A stretch of 64,000 nt of DNA from Streptomyces sp. RPT161 (GCF_027533845.1 NZ_JAPZVN010000017.1:1-64000); one strand, 5' to 3'. Counted from the stretch's first letter, positions 7,801 to 16,876 are shown. Notes: generated by a model not told the origin, from the sequence alone. A program made the numbers and translations.

Positions 7801-9501
7801 ATGGCCTTTCCCAGCAGTCTGCCCGCGCCCACCCGCGACGCGGTTGGCGAGAACTTCGTGGCCCGGACCCTGAGCGCCCTGGCTCGGCAGCGGGAGTTGT
7901 GCCGTGACCCCCGCCCGGTCGCCGAAGGCGTACTGCGCGACCTACTGGACCAGGCCCGCGGCACCGCTTTCGGGCGGGACCACGAACTGGCGAAGGTCAC
8001 CACCGCCGCACAATGGCGGCGGGCCGTGCCCATCCGGGGCTACGAGGCGTTACGGCCTTACGTCGAGCGGCAGTTGGCCGGGGAGGCGGACATCCTCACC
8101 CGCAGCGCGCCGTACGCCTTCCTCACCACCTCCGGGTCGAGCGGGCGCCCCAAGTACATCCCGACCACCCGGCACTGGCGGGACCGGTACCGGGGCCGTG
8201 GCCTGTACGCCCAGTGGGGCCTGTACTTCGAGCGGATCGGGGAGGCCCACCACGCCGCCGACCGCGTGCTGGACCTGTCCTGGGAGCGCACACCGGTCTC
8301 CCGCAGCAGGGGCGGCTTCCCCGTCTACAGCATCTCCCGGCGCCCGGCCGCGGTCGGCGCCGAGGACTGGGTGCCACCGTGGTATGACGCGCCCTGGCTG
8401 CGCGGGGACGACGAGGAGGAGTACGCCGACAGCCTCTACCGCAAGCTGTGCCTGCTGGCCGGGTCGGACGTCCGGATGGTGGTGACGCTCAACCCCTCCA
8501 AGATCGTGGGCCTGGCGGAGCAACTGGAAGGACGCGGAGCCGAGTTGGTGGACGACGTCGCCAAGGGCACTGTCTGCGGCCGGCCGGTGCCGGGGACACT
8601 GCCCGACCCGTGGCTGGCCCGCACGCTGGAACGCAGGCTGCGGCGACGGCCGGAGGGCCTGCGCCTGTCCGACCTGTGGCCCGGGCTGTCCCTGGTGGTC
8701 TGCTGGAACTCCGCCTCGGCCGGGCTGTACCGGGACTGGCTGGAGAAGGTCACGCCCGGCATCCCCAAGCTGCCGTTCAGCACCACCGGCACCGAGGGGA
8801 TCGTCACCATCCCGGTGGACGGCCACCCTTCGGCCGGTCCGCTCGCCGCCGACCAGGGCCTCTTCGAGTTCGTTCCGTACGACGAAGGCGACGGCGGAGA
8901 GCCACTGGCGCCGTGGACGCAGACCCTGTCCCCGCAGGAACTGGAGACCGGCCGCTCCTACCGGCTGGTGATGAGCCAGGCCAACGGGCTGTACCGGTAC
9001 GACGTGGGGGACGTCTACACCGCGCTGGGTACGGTGGGCGCGCTGCCGCGGCTGGAGTTCGTCGGCCGGGTCGGCTTCGGCAGCTCCTTCACCGGCGAGA
9101 AGCTCACCGAGGCCCACGTCTACCAGGCCGTCCGGGAGGCCCACGACCGCGCCTGGGGGAACCTGCCGGTGTTCACCTGCGTCCCGTGCTGGGGCACGCC
9201 GCCCGGCTACGTGCTGGCGGTCGAATGGACGGCGGGACTGGGCCGGTCCGAGCGCAAGGGGTTCGCAGCCGCGGCCGAAGCGGCTCTCCAGCGGTGCAAC
9301 CCGGAGTACGCGGAGAAGCGCCGCACCGAGCGCCTGCGCCCGCTGCGCGTCCTGCCGCTGGCCCCCGGAAGTTTCCTCGCCATCGCGGAGGCCCAACGGC
9401 GCCGCGGCGCGGCGGCCATGCAGATCAAGCACCACTGGCTCCAACGCGACGGCGCCCTGCTGGAGTTGATCGAGGAACTCGGACTCGCCCTGCCCGAGTG
9501 A
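7801..9501 (+). CDS. GH3-family acyl-adenylating amide synthetase
   Basis: A 566-residue protein of the GH3 family, best known from plant enzymes that adenylate a carboxylate (jasmonate, auxin) and join it to an amino acid. The ATP loop TTSGSSGRPKYIP is at residues 109-121. The second motif FSTTGTEG and the third motif LYRYDVGDVY are intact, so an active adenylating enzyme is expected. Codon 84 (8050-8052) is TTA, hence bldA-dependent. Its neighbours (hydroxyacid dehydrogenase, hydrolase, enolase-superfamily enzyme, FAH-family enzyme) indicate a biosynthetic operon in which GH3 forms an amide or thioester. Acyl and amine partners are unknown. Confidence 0.92.
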   Translation: MAFPSSLPAPTRDAVGENFVARTLSALARQRELCRDPRPVAEGVLRDLLDQARGTAFGRDHELAKVTTAAQWRRAVPIRGYEALRPYVERQLAGEADILTRSAPYAFLTTSGSSGRPKYIPTTRHWRDRYRGRGLYAQWGLYFERIGEAHHAADRVLDLSWERTPVSRSRGGFPVYSISRRPAAVGAEDWVPPWYDAPWLRGDDEEEYADSLYRKLCLLAGSDVRMVVTLNPSKIVGLAEQLEGRGAELVDDVAKGTVCGRPVPGTLPDPWLARTLERRLRRRPEGLRLSDLWPGLSLVVCWNSASAGLYRDWLEKVTPGIPKLPFSTTGTEGIVTIPVDGHPSAGPLAADQGLFEFVPYDEGDGGEPLAPWTQTLSPQELETGRSYRLVMSQANGLYRYDVGDVYTALGTVGALPRLEFVGRVGFGSSFTGEKLTEAHVYQAVREAHDRAWGNLPVFTCVPCWGTPPGYVLAVEWTAGLGRSERKGFAAAAEAALQRCNPEYAEKRRTERLRPLRVLPLAPGSFLAIAEAQRRRGAAAMQIKHHWLQRDGALLELIEELGLALPE

Positions 9502-9551
9502 CCCGTCCACCGGGCGACGAACACGACCCCGCCGAAAGGTGACCCATCGCT

Positions 9552-10433
9552 GTGATCACCCAACCTGCCTCCCCGACCTTTCACCGCGTCCGCACGACCA
9601 CCGCTGCGGACGGTGTCCCGCTGACCGTGCACCAATGGGAGCCCGAGGAGCCGCGCGGAGCCGTCTTCTACGTGCACGGCCTGCAAAGCCACGCCGGTTG
9701 GCTGTTCGAGAGCGGGCCCGAACTGGCCGCCCGCGGCTGCGCGGTGTACGCCGCCGACCGGCGCGGCTCCGGAACCAGCGGCGGCCAGCGCGGTCATCTG
9801 CCGTCGGCGGAGGCGGTGCTGGACGATTACGCGGCCCACTTCGACGCGGTGCGGGACCGCTGCCCGCAGGGCGTGCCGGTCACCGCGGTCGGCCAGAGCT
9901 TCGGCGGCAGTGTCCTGGGCGCGCTGCTTTCCACCGGTCGCATCGCACCCGACGCCGTGGTGCTGTGCGCGCCCGCGCTGGGGCAGCAGTACCGTCGGCA
10001 CGGACGCGACGGCATGGACCGGATCCGCGAGCGGACCGGCCTTCGCCGGTCCCCGGTCACGCTGAAGGACGAGGACTACACCGCGGACCACGGCTACCTC
10101 TCCTTCATGGCCAACGACCACCTGATGTTGCGTCAGACCACGGATGGTTTCCGCGCCGCCATGGTCGAACTTGAGCTGCTGTACCGCGAGTCGGGCCCGT
10201 GGCGCTGGCACGGACCGCAGGTCCCGGTGTACTACGCGCGGCCGGAGCGGGACGCCATCATCGACCTGGACGCGGTGGCCGAGGTGCTGTCCCGGTTGTG
10301 CCCGCAGGCCGTCGAGGTGCGGTTCGCCGCCGACCACCACTACCTGGAGTTCTCCGCGGTGCGGGACCGGTTCTGGGACTGGCTGGCCGGCGTGGCGGTG
10401 CCGGGGGCGGCCGGTCGGGAGGGCTGTCTGTGA
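9552..10433 (+). CDS. Alpha/beta hydrolase, monoacylglycerol-lipase-like
   Basis: A 293-residue hydrolase of the serine aminopeptidase S33/lysophospholipase group. It has VYVHGLQSHAGW, the characteristic YAADRRGSGTSGGQRGH loop, the nucleophile elbow VGQSFGGS near residue 117, and a C-terminal His in the RFAADHHYLEF segment. The GTG at 9552 is preceded by GAAAGG. Its stop overlaps the start of the next gene by four bases (GTGA), so translation is coupled. In the operon it may remove or transfer an acyl group, or act as a thioesterase. Confidence 0.88.
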   Translation: MITQPASPTFHRVRTTTAADGVPLTVHQWEPEEPRGAVFYVHGLQSHAGWLFESGPELAARGCAVYAADRRGSGTSGGQRGHLPSAEAVLDDYAAHFDAVRDRCPQGVPVTAVGQSFGGSVLGALLSTGRIAPDAVVLCAPALGQQYRRHGRDGMDRIRERTGLRRSPVTLKDEDYTADHGYLSFMANDHLMLRQTTDGFRAAMVELELLYRESGPWRWHGPQVPVYYARPERDAIIDLDAVAEVLSRLCPQAVEVRFAADHHYLEFSAVRDRFWDWLAGVAVPGAAGREGCL

Positions 10434-11632
10434 CCGCCGCGCTGGAGGTGCTCGCCGTCCACACCGCGACGGTGCCCATGAGACGGATCTTCGCGCACGC
10501 CAGCCACAGCCACTCCGCTACCCGGTCGGTGCTGGTCACCGTACGGCTGCACGGCACGGAGGGCTGGGGGGAGGGCGCGCCCCGGCCCTATGTGACCGGG
10601 GAGACCCTTCAGGGCGCGGCGCGCTGTCTGCGGAGCGTGGACCCGGCCGTGCTCGGCCCACTGCTGCCCGCCGACGACTTCAGCGGCGCGGTCGACGCGT
10701 TGTCCTCCCTGGACCTGCCCCGGCTGCTGGGCGGTTCGCGCCCGGCCCCGGCCGCCGCGGCGGCGTTGGAGACCGCGTTGCTGGACGCCCTGTGCCGACT
10801 GCACGGGCGGTCGATGTCCGACGTCCTGGACGCCTGCCGCTGGGCCGCACCGGTGCTGACAGCCGCGTCGGCGCGTCGCGTCGTCAGCGAGGTGGTGGAC
10901 ACCAGCCGTACCCCGGCCGAGCAGTTGGGGATGCTGCCGGCCGCGGCGCGCTCCCGGCTGCGCCATGTGAAGCTCAAGGCGCTGCCGTCCCCCGAGGAGA
11001 CGGCGGAGCGCGCCCGGGAGGCGCGGCGACTGCTGGGGCCCGCCGTCCGGCTCTCCGTCGACGTCAACGGCGGCTGGTCGCCGCAGGCCGCGGAGGAAGG
11101 CGCCCGCCTGCTGCGGGAGTCGGCCGCGGTGGACTGGTTGGAGGAGCCGACCACGCCCAGGGACTGGACGACCCTGAGCCGCATCCAGAGCGGCGGCATG
11201 CCGGTGATGCTCGACGAATCCGCGGTGGACGCGGTGGACCTCGCCTGGGCGGTCACCACAGGTGCGGCATCGCTGATCAACGTCCGGATCTCCAAGTGCG
11301 GCGGTCTGCTCCCCGCGTTGCGCCTGGCGTCCCTCGCACACGGGGAGGGGTTGCGGGTGCAGGTGGGGGTTCAGGTCGGCGAGGTGGGTCCGCTGTGGTC
11401 GACCGGGCGGACGCTGGCGGCACGGCTGGCCGACGTCGTCGCGGTGGAGTGCGGGCGCCAGGACGAATGGTTCCCCACCCCGCTCACCGAGCCGCGCTAC
11501 ACCGTGGACCGCGATCACCATCTGGCCCCACCGCCACCCGGCCCGGGGCACGGGCTGCGTCCCGCCGCCCCCCTCGTTCCGCACCTGGCCGACGTGCCGA
11601 CCGCGGAACCCGAGCAGCCGTCGACCGACTGA
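10430..11632 (+). CDS. Enolase-superfamily enzyme (muconate-lactonising / dipeptide-epimerase group)
   Basis: 400 residues with both enolase-superfamily domains. The general-base pair K-L-K is at 181-183, the metal ligands are D211 (SVDVNGG), E238 (WLEEP) and D262 (LDES), and the opposite base is K289 (RISKCGG). This residue set defines the MLE subgroup, which includes dipeptide epimerases, o-succinylbenzoate synthase and cycloisomerases. A GTG at 10430 overlaps the previous stop. Next to a GH3 amide synthetase, epimerisation of an amino-acyl product is attractive, but cycloisomerisation or dehydration is equally possible. Confidence 0.88.
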   Translation: MTAALEVLAVHTATVPMRRIFAHASHSHSATRSVLVTVRLHGTEGWGEGAPRPYVTGETLQGAARCLRSVDPAVLGPLLPADDFSGAVDALSSLDLPRLLGGSRPAPAAAAALETALLDALCRLHGRSMSDVLDACRWAAPVLTAASARRVVSEVVDTSRTPAEQLGMLPAAARSRLRHVKLKALPSPEETAERAREARRLLGPAVRLSVDVNGGWSPQAAEEGARLLRESAAVDWLEEPTTPRDWTTLSRIQSGGMPVMLDESAVDAVDLAWAVTTGAASLINVRISKCGGLLPALRLASLAHGEGLRVQVGVQVGEVGPLWSTGRTLAARLADVVAVECGRQDEWFPTPLTEPRYTVDRDHHLAPPPPGPGHGLRPAAPLVPHLADVPTAEPEQPSTD

Positions 11633-11691
11633 ACCGGCAGTCCGGCGATGCGCACAACAACCGCAGTCAAGGTGACCAGGAGGACAGCACG

Positions 11692-12450
11692 ATGCATCTC
11701 GCACGCGTGATGACAGAGCACGGCCCACGCTACGGCGCGGTCGACCCGAAGGAGCGCTCGGTCCGGATCCTCGCGGACGAGTGCTTCCCGCCCGGCCCGT
11801 CGCCGCAATTCACCGGGCTGAGCGTGCCGTTGGACGGGGCACGGCTGCTGGCGCCGGTGGCCCCCGGCAAGATCGTGGTCATCGGCCGCAACTACGGGAG
11901 CCGCGCAGACGCCGCCGACACCCTGGTGCTCCATCTCAAGCCCCCCACCGCCGTCACCGGACCCGGGGAGCCGATCCTGCTGCCCTCCGGTTCGAAGGAC
12001 GTCCGGTACGAGGGCGAACTGGCCGTGGTGATCGGCAGCGTCTGCCGCGCGGTGGACCCCGACCAGGCCGAGGCCCACGTCTTCGGCTACACCTGCGCCA
12101 ACGACGTCACCGCCTGGGACATCGGGACCGAAGGAGGGCAGTGGACGAAGGCCAAGGGCATGGACACCTTCTGCCCGCTCGGCCCCTGGATCACCACCGA
12201 CGTCGACCCGGCGGCGGCCGTCATCACCACGCACGTCAACGGAGAACTGCGGCAGCACGGCAGCACCGCAGAGCTCACCCGTGCCACCGCCGTGCTGGTC
12301 TCCGAGGTCAGCCACCTGATGACGCTGCTCCCGGGCGACTTGCTGCTGACCGGCACCCCTGGGGGAAGCGCGTCCCTGGCCGACGGCGACGAGGTGACGG
12401 TCGCCATCGAAGGCATCGGTGCCCTGCGCAACCCGGTCGTTGGACGGTAG
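11692..12450 (+). CDS. Fumarylacetoacetate hydrolase family protein
   Basis: A 252-residue FAH-domain protein. The metal-binding pattern is visible as E107 and E109 (RYEGELAVVIG) and D138 (CANDVTAWD), followed by the WTKAKGMDTFCPLGPW segment and the C-terminal TGTPGG loop. Family members cleave C-C bonds in acylpyruvates, decarboxylate or hydrate/isomerise 2-oxo acids. AGGAGG ends about 8 bases before the ATG. It is the last gene of the plus-strand run that begins at 5920 or 6766 and could act on a 2-oxo acid made by the dehydrogenase at 6766. Confidence 0.9.
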   Translation: MHLARVMTEHGPRYGAVDPKERSVRILADECFPPGPSPQFTGLSVPLDGARLLAPVAPGKIVVIGRNYGSRADAADTLVLHLKPPTAVTGPGEPILLPSGSKDVRYEGELAVVIGSVCRAVDPDQAEAHVFGYTCANDVTAWDIGTEGGQWTKAKGMDTFCPLGPWITTDVDPAAAVITTHVNGELRQHGSTAELTRATAVLVSEVSHLMTLLPGDLLLTGTPGGSASLADGDEVTVAIEGIGALRNPVVGR

Positions 12451-12606
12451 CGCGGCTGCCCCCGGCCACGGCGACTTCCAGGATCCACCTCGCGATGTTC
12501 GACCTCGTAAGCCGACGCCTCGCCCGAGATCTCATCCCGAACTGGCGCGAGAGATCCAGCGCGCCGCGGGAATCGATCCCCACCTCGCATCGACCCGTGG
12601 CATCCG

Positions 12607-13014
12607 TCAGTCGTTGTACGCGCGCTTCGCCCCCTCGCTCATCGCCGTGTTCTGGAAGGCGACGCACAGCCAACGTCCCTCCCGGCGGCGCAGCACGTAC
12701 GTTTGGAACTTGTCGTAGCCGAGCGCGGGTTGGGGGCCGACCCCGCCGATCGTCGTCACCACGCTCGTGTCGACGTCCACGGTCCGCACGTCGATCGGCT
12801 TCACGATCATGCGGGTGCCCTTCTGCCACACGGTGAAGACTTCGTGGTGCGTCCGCTCGATCTCCGGCCTGCCGAGGATCGCTTCGCCGATGAACGCGAT
12901 GTAGGAGGCGTCCTCGGAGAACTGGGCGGCGTACGCCTGTGCGTCACCGGCGTTCCAGGCCTCTCGCACCCGGTTGAGGAACGCTTCCACCGTCTCGTCA
13001 CAACTGCTGGTCAC
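12607..13014 (-). CDS. SgcJ/EcaC-type NTF2-like protein
   Basis: 135 residues with the NTF2/SnoaL cone fold: ETVEAFLNRVREAWNAGDAQAYAAQFSEDASYIAF at the N terminus and VLRRREGRWLCVAFQNT at the C terminus, the signature of the SgcJ/EcaC group. These small proteins are common near natural-product and degradation genes and are usually annotated without a proven reaction. It is the third gene of a minus-strand operon after the amidohydrolase and the MFS exporter, 69 bases downstream of the latter, with AAGGAG shortly before the ATG. Confidence 0.85.
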   Translation of the reverse strand: MTSSCDETVEAFLNRVREAWNAGDAQAYAAQFSEDASYIAFIGEAILGRPEIERTHHEVFTVWQKGTRMIVKPIDVRTVDVDTSVVTTIGGVGPQPALGYDKFQTYVLRRREGRWLCVAFQNTAMSEGAKRAYND

Positions 13015-13083
13015 GGTTTTCTCCTTGAGGTGTCAGGGCGGTCCGTGCTGGGGCGGCCTGCGACCGCTTGCCGGGGGCCAGCG

Positions 13084-14646
13084 CTACTTCGCTGCCGTTT
13101 GCTCCTTCGGCTCGGGTGCGGTACGCACCTCCGCGGGCTTGCCGCGCAGCGGCACTTCCTTCACGCAGACCGCGGCGGCGAGGCCGGCGGCCGCCACGAT
13201 CGAGGCCACCAGGAAGATCTGGTGGGTGCCGTGCACGACCGCCCGCAGGTAGGCGTCCTCGGCCGCACGCGGCAGGTGTGCCAGTGCCGAGCCGCCCGCA
13301 TGTGCGCCCTCACCGGGTGCGCCGTTGGCAGAGGCGTGGCCCTGGACGGCCCGGGTGAACAGGGCGCCGAACACCGCGACACCCAGGGAGCCGCCGAGCG
13401 TGCGGAACAGGTTGGTGGCGGCCGAGGCGGCGCCCATGTCGCGGAGTTCGACGCTGTTTTGCGCGATGGTGTTGGCCATCTGCAGGGCGAACCCGGTGCC
13501 GATGCCGACCAGGACCATGAAGGCGCTGGTGGCGGTTCGGGAGGTGTGGGTGTTCATCGAGGACAGCAGGCCCATGCCGATCGTGAGGGAGACCGCGCCG
13601 ATGATGGGGAAGATCTTGTAACGGCCGGTCCTGGTCATGACCTTGCCGGCGATGTTGGAGGCGATGACGGTGCCGATCATCATCGGCAGCAACAGCAGGC
13701 CGGAGTTGGTGGCGGAGGCGCCCTGCACGGTCTGCTGGTACAGCGGCAGGTAGAGCGTGCCGCCGAACATGGCCACACCCGAGACGACGAGCAGCACCGC
13801 CGCCAGTGGGAAGTTGCGGCTGCCGGTGAAGATCCGAAGCGGCAGCAGCGGTTCGGTGGAACGCCGCTGGGAGGCGATGAAGGCCACGAGCAGCGCCACG
13901 GTGGCCGCGGCGAGCGTGAGTATCTGCCACGAGCCCCAGGCGTACGTGTCGCCCGCCCAGGTGGCCGCCATCACGATGGTGCTGACCATGGCCGTCATCA
14001 AGGTGATGCCCAGCCAGTCGATCACGACCTTGCCGCGCCGCATGTGCGGGACGTGCAGCAGCAGTTGGCACCACACGATGCAGATCAGCCCGACGGGCAG
14101 GTTGATGTAGAAGGCCCAACGCCAGCCGAGGTGGCCGGTGATGACCCCGCCTGCCAGCGGACCGCCGATGCTGCCGACCGCCATGACGATGGCGACCATG
14201 CCCTGGTAGCGGCCACGTTCCCGGGGCGGCAGCAGGGCGCCGATCAGCGCGAAGGCGCCCGCACCAAGGCCGCCCGCGCCCACGCCCTGCAGAGCCCGGA
14301 AGATGATCAGCTCGTTCATCGTCGAGGCCGTCCCGCACAGCGCGGACGCGCCCAGGAAGACCACGATGGAGGCCAAGAACATGCCCTTGCGGTTGTACAG
14401 GTCCCCCAACTTGCCCCAGATCGGCGTGGAGCAGGCGGTGGTGAGGGTGTAGGCCGTCACGACCCACGACAGGCTGTCCACACCGCCGATGTCGTTCACG
14501 ATCGTGGGCATCGCGGTGCCGACGATCAGGCCGTCGAGCTGGGACAGCAGCAGGGCCAGCATGATGCCGAGCAGCACCCAGCGGATGTTCTTGGGGACAA
14601 CGGGCTGCGAAACCCCGTCGGGCGGTGCGGACTTGGGTGCGGTCAT
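13084..14646 (-). CDS. MFS multidrug exporter, DHA2 family
   Basis: 520 residues and 14 predicted helices. It starts MTAPKSAPPDGVSQPV and runs into the first helix WVLLGIMLALLLSQLDGLIVGTAMP, with motif A as GKLGDLYNRKG and motif C-like repeats of small residues (VMAVGSIGGPLAGG). Longer in-frame readings exist, but the ATG at 14646 is preceded by GAAAGGAG. It is the middle gene of the TetR-controlled amidohydrolase operon and likely exports a toxic compound or the substrate of the hydrolase. Confidence 0.9.
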   Translation of the reverse strand: MTAPKSAPPDGVSQPVVPKNIRWVLLGIMLALLLSQLDGLIVGTAMPTIVNDIGGVDSLSWVVTAYTLTTACSTPIWGKLGDLYNRKGMFLASIVVFLGASALCGTASTMNELIIFRALQGVGAGGLGAGAFALIGALLPPRERGRYQGMVAIVMAVGSIGGPLAGGVITGHLGWRWAFYINLPVGLICIVWCQLLLHVPHMRRGKVVIDWLGITLMTAMVSTIVMAATWAGDTYAWGSWQILTLAAATVALLVAFIASQRRSTEPLLPLRIFTGSRNFPLAAVLLVVSGVAMFGGTLYLPLYQQTVQGASATNSGLLLLPMMIGTVIASNIAGKVMTRTGRYKIFPIIGAVSLTIGMGLLSSMNTHTSRTATSAFMVLVGIGTGFALQMANTIAQNSVELRDMGAASAATNLFRTLGGSLGVAVFGALFTRAVQGHASANGAPGEGAHAGGSALAHLPRAAEDAYLRAVVHGTHQIFLVASIVAAAGLAAAVCVKEVPLRGKPAEVRTAPEPKEQTAAK

Positions 14647-14708
14647 GGTGGACCACTCCTTTCGGATCGGGGCGGCACGGGTCGCCCGACGTCGAGCGGG
14701 CGATACGG

Positions 14709-15914
14709 CTAGTCGGTGGAGACGGCGCCACGGCGCCAGACCGCCCGAACGGACAGACCGTCCTCGACGCGGGTCGTCGGGTCGCCGTCCACCAGGACGA
14801 GATCGGCCCGCGCCCCGGCGGCGATCCGACCGCGGTCGTCCAGGCCGAAGCGCCGAGCCGGAACGGAGGTGGCGGCGCGCAGCGCCTGCACGGGCGTCAG
14901 CCCGGCCTTGACCAGGAGGCGCAGTTCGTGGTGCAGGCTCGCGCCGTGCACCACCCCGCCGTGGGCGGGGACGGGGATGGAGGCGTCGGTGCCGGCGATG
15001 ATGTCGACGCCTGCGCCGTGCAGGGCGGCCACGCTCGCCAGCACCTGGTCCAGACTGCCGTCCGGGTACTTGTTGAACGTGCCGCGCAGTGTGGCAAGCC
15101 ACTCAGGCGGCAGCTTGGGGCCTACCCGCGGGTCGTCGGCCAGCGCCTGGCCGGTGCCTCCCATGAGGGAGGAGCTGACCACCAGGCACGGGGTGACGAA
15201 GATTCCGGCGTCGGCGATCGCCGAGACGATCTCCTCGGTGTGCGCTCGATCGATGAACAGGTGCGCCAGGCCGTCCACCCCGACCTCGATGGCCTGCTCG
15301 GTGGCGGCCAGCGTCATCGCGTGCGCGATCACCTTCTTACCCAGCAGGTGCGCCTCCGCCACGCCGGCCTTGAGCGCCGCCGTGCTGATCATGGGCAGCC
15401 CGGGGTGTCCCATCACGGTGCCCTCTTCGATCATGACCTTGATGTAGTCGGCGCCCTGGCCGGTCATCGCCCGGACGTGGGCCACCGCCTCAGCCGGGGT
15501 CGAGACCGACGGCGGTGTCCAGCCGCCCCCGCCAGGCCGGTGCTCGGCCAACTCGGCGATCAGCTCGTGGGGATGGCCGTCCTTCGCCATCAGGGCCAGC
15601 AGGGCCGAGCGCACGTCGGCGAGGTCGTCGTCCTCGTCGATCTCCTTGCGTTGCTGCGGCGTCCAGTAGCCCTGCATCTCCAGCTCCGTGGTCACGCCGA
15701 AGACCCGCGCGAGCCTCAGTCCGTCCAGCGAGGTGTGCACGTGTCCGTCGATCAGACCCGGCAGCAGCGTGCCGCCCCGGCCGTCGACAACCTCCGCCCC
15801 GGCGGGGGGCTCCTGGCCGATGGAAACGATCTCGGTTCCCTCGATTGCCACGGTCCGCTCGGAACGAACGTGTTCGCCGTCAAAGATCCGAACATTCGTA
15901 ATGAACGTGGACAT
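14709..15914 (-). CDS. Metal-dependent amidohydrolase
   Basis: 401 residues of the imidazolonepropionase-like amidohydrolase group. The HxH metal motif is GHVHTS near residue 57. Further ligand segments are KVIAHAMT and LAHLFIDRAH, and the terminal Asp is in IIAGTDASIPV. No carboxylated lysine can be assigned with certainty, although KVMIEEG is a candidate. It heads a minus-strand operon with MFS and SgcJ-like genes, divergent from a TetR gene. One copy of the CGAACNNGTTCG operator lies inside its own 5' coding region (15865-15876). Confidence 0.9.
   Translation of the reverse strand: MSTFITNVRIFDGEHVRSERTVAIEGTEIVSIGQEPPAGAEVVDGRGGTLLPGLIDGHVHTSLDGLRLARVFGVTTELEMQGYWTPQQRKEIDEDDDLADVRSALLALMAKDGHPHELIAELAEHRPGGGGWTPPSVSTPAEAVAHVRAMTGQGADYIKVMIEEGTVMGHPGLPMISTAALKAGVAEAHLLGKKVIAHAMTLAATEQAIEVGVDGLAHLFIDRAHTEEIVSAIADAGIFVTPCLVVSSSLMGGTGQALADDPRVGPKLPPEWLATLRGTFNKYPDGSLDQVLASVAALHGAGVDIIAGTDASIPVPAHGGVVHGASLHHELRLLVKAGLTPVQALRAATSVPARRFGLDDRGRIAAGARADLVLVDGDPTTRVEDGLSVRAVWRRGAVSTD
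15865..15876. promoter_or_regulatory. Intragenic copy of the CGAACNNGTTCG operator
   Basis: CGAACGTGTTCG lies about 40 bases inside the amidohydrolase coding region. It shares both 5-bp arms with the three intergenic copies at 15979, 15994 and 16152. It could serve as an auxiliary site for DNA looping or as a roadblock. Confidence 0.5.
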
Positions 15915-15971
15915 GAATCGCTCCTAATGGTCGACGGGGCGGCGACCTTCAAAGTGGGCGCTGACACGACC

Positions 15972-16010
15972 ACCGTAACGAACATGTTCGCTACGAACAA
16001 GTTCGTTACG
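15972..16010 (-). promoter_or_regulatory. Amidohydrolase promoter overlapped by two TetR-type operators
   Basis: On the minus strand, TTGTTC (16000-15995) and TACGGT (15977-15972) form a -35/-10 pair with 17-base spacing. Two operator copies fill this region: CGAACATGTTCG (15979-15990, a perfect palindrome) and CGAACAAGTTCG (15994-16005). The whole block is also framed by CGTAACGAAC (15974-15983) and GTTCGTTACG (16001-16010). Binding here would block the promoter directly. Confidence 0.7.
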
Positions 16011-16151
16011 TCGGCCGCAGCAGGACATCCGGCCAGCAATTCCCGTACCAGAGGCCAGACCCGCTTACGCTCCGCCGCGAACAGGACCAGCCCAAGGCGG
16101 CGACACGCCTTCAGCGCCAGCCTGGCGTGCCGTTGAACGGCTTGGAGTCCG

Positions 16152-16170
16152 CGAACATGTTCGTTAGGCT
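16152..16170 (+). promoter_or_regulatory. Operator and -10 box of the TetR gene
   Basis: CGAACATGTTCG (16152-16163), identical to the copy at 15979-15990, is followed directly by TAGGCT (16165-16170), a -10-like box about 7 bases before the ATG at 16178. This implies a leaderless, autorepressed regulator gene. Confidence 0.65.
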
Positions 16171-16177
16171 GTTTCGC

Positions 16178-16876
16178 ATGACAGCACGCACGGCCCCGAA
16201 GAGCCGCCGGGAGCGCCCAGCCAAGCCCGCCCTGAGCCGCGCCGGGATCGTCGCGACATCGGTCGCGCTCATGAGGAGCGAAGGACTGGAGCGGGTGACG
16301 ATGCGCCGCCTGGCCCAAGAACTCGACACCGGACCGGCCTCGCTGTACGTGTACTTCCGCAACACGGCCGAACTGCACGCCGCGGTCCTCGACGAGCTGC
16401 TCGGCGAAGTCGACCTCAGCTCCGTGCCGGATGACGGGCCCTGGCGCGAGCGTCTCATCGACGTCCTCACGTCCTACATCCAGGTCCTGTACGAGCACCC
16501 GAGCCTGGCCCGCTCCGCCCTTGTAGCGCGCCCGCGGGGAGAGCACTACCTCGCCCTGCTCGAAGGGCTGCTGGCGATCCTCAAGTCCGGTGGAATCGAA
16601 GGCGAACGCGCAGGCTGGGCCGTCGACCTTCTCCTGCAGTTCGCCACCGCGGCTGCCGCCGAGCACGGAAGCCGACGCCAAGCACCGGAGGCGCAGGAGG
16701 AATGGACGGCCTTCACCGAGGCCCTGCGCGCGGCCCCACCCGAGCGCTACCCGCATCTGGCAGCGACGTTCGACGACCTGTTCACCGGTACCCCGCGCGA
16801 ACGCCGCACCTGGACCTTCCAGGTCCTCCTCAACGGCATCCTCACCGCGCCCGCCCCGGACACCCGCCACGCGTGA
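16178..16876 (+). CDS. TetR family repressor of the amidohydrolase operon
   Basis: About 232 residues. The helix-turn-helix covers residues 15-60 (MRRLAQELDTGPASLYVYFRN), followed by a TetR/AcrR C-terminal helical domain. The frame is open from 16127, but ATG 16178 is preferred: it follows a -10-like TAGGCT at leaderless distance, and upstream codons would run through the operator. The operator copies on both sides of the intergenic region suggest it controls itself and the divergent amidohydrolase-MFS-SgcJ operon. Confidence 0.88.
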   Translation: MTARTAPKSRRERPAKPALSRAGIVATSVALMRSEGLERVTMRRLAQELDTGPASLYVYFRNTAELHAAVLDELLGEVDLSSVPDDGPWRERLIDVLTSYIQVLYEHPSLARSALVARPRGEHYLALLEGLLAILKSGGIEGERAGWAVDLLLQFATAAAAEHGSRRQAPEAQEEWTAFTEALRAAPPERYPHLAATFDDLFTGTPRERRTWTFQVLLNGILTAPAPDTRHA

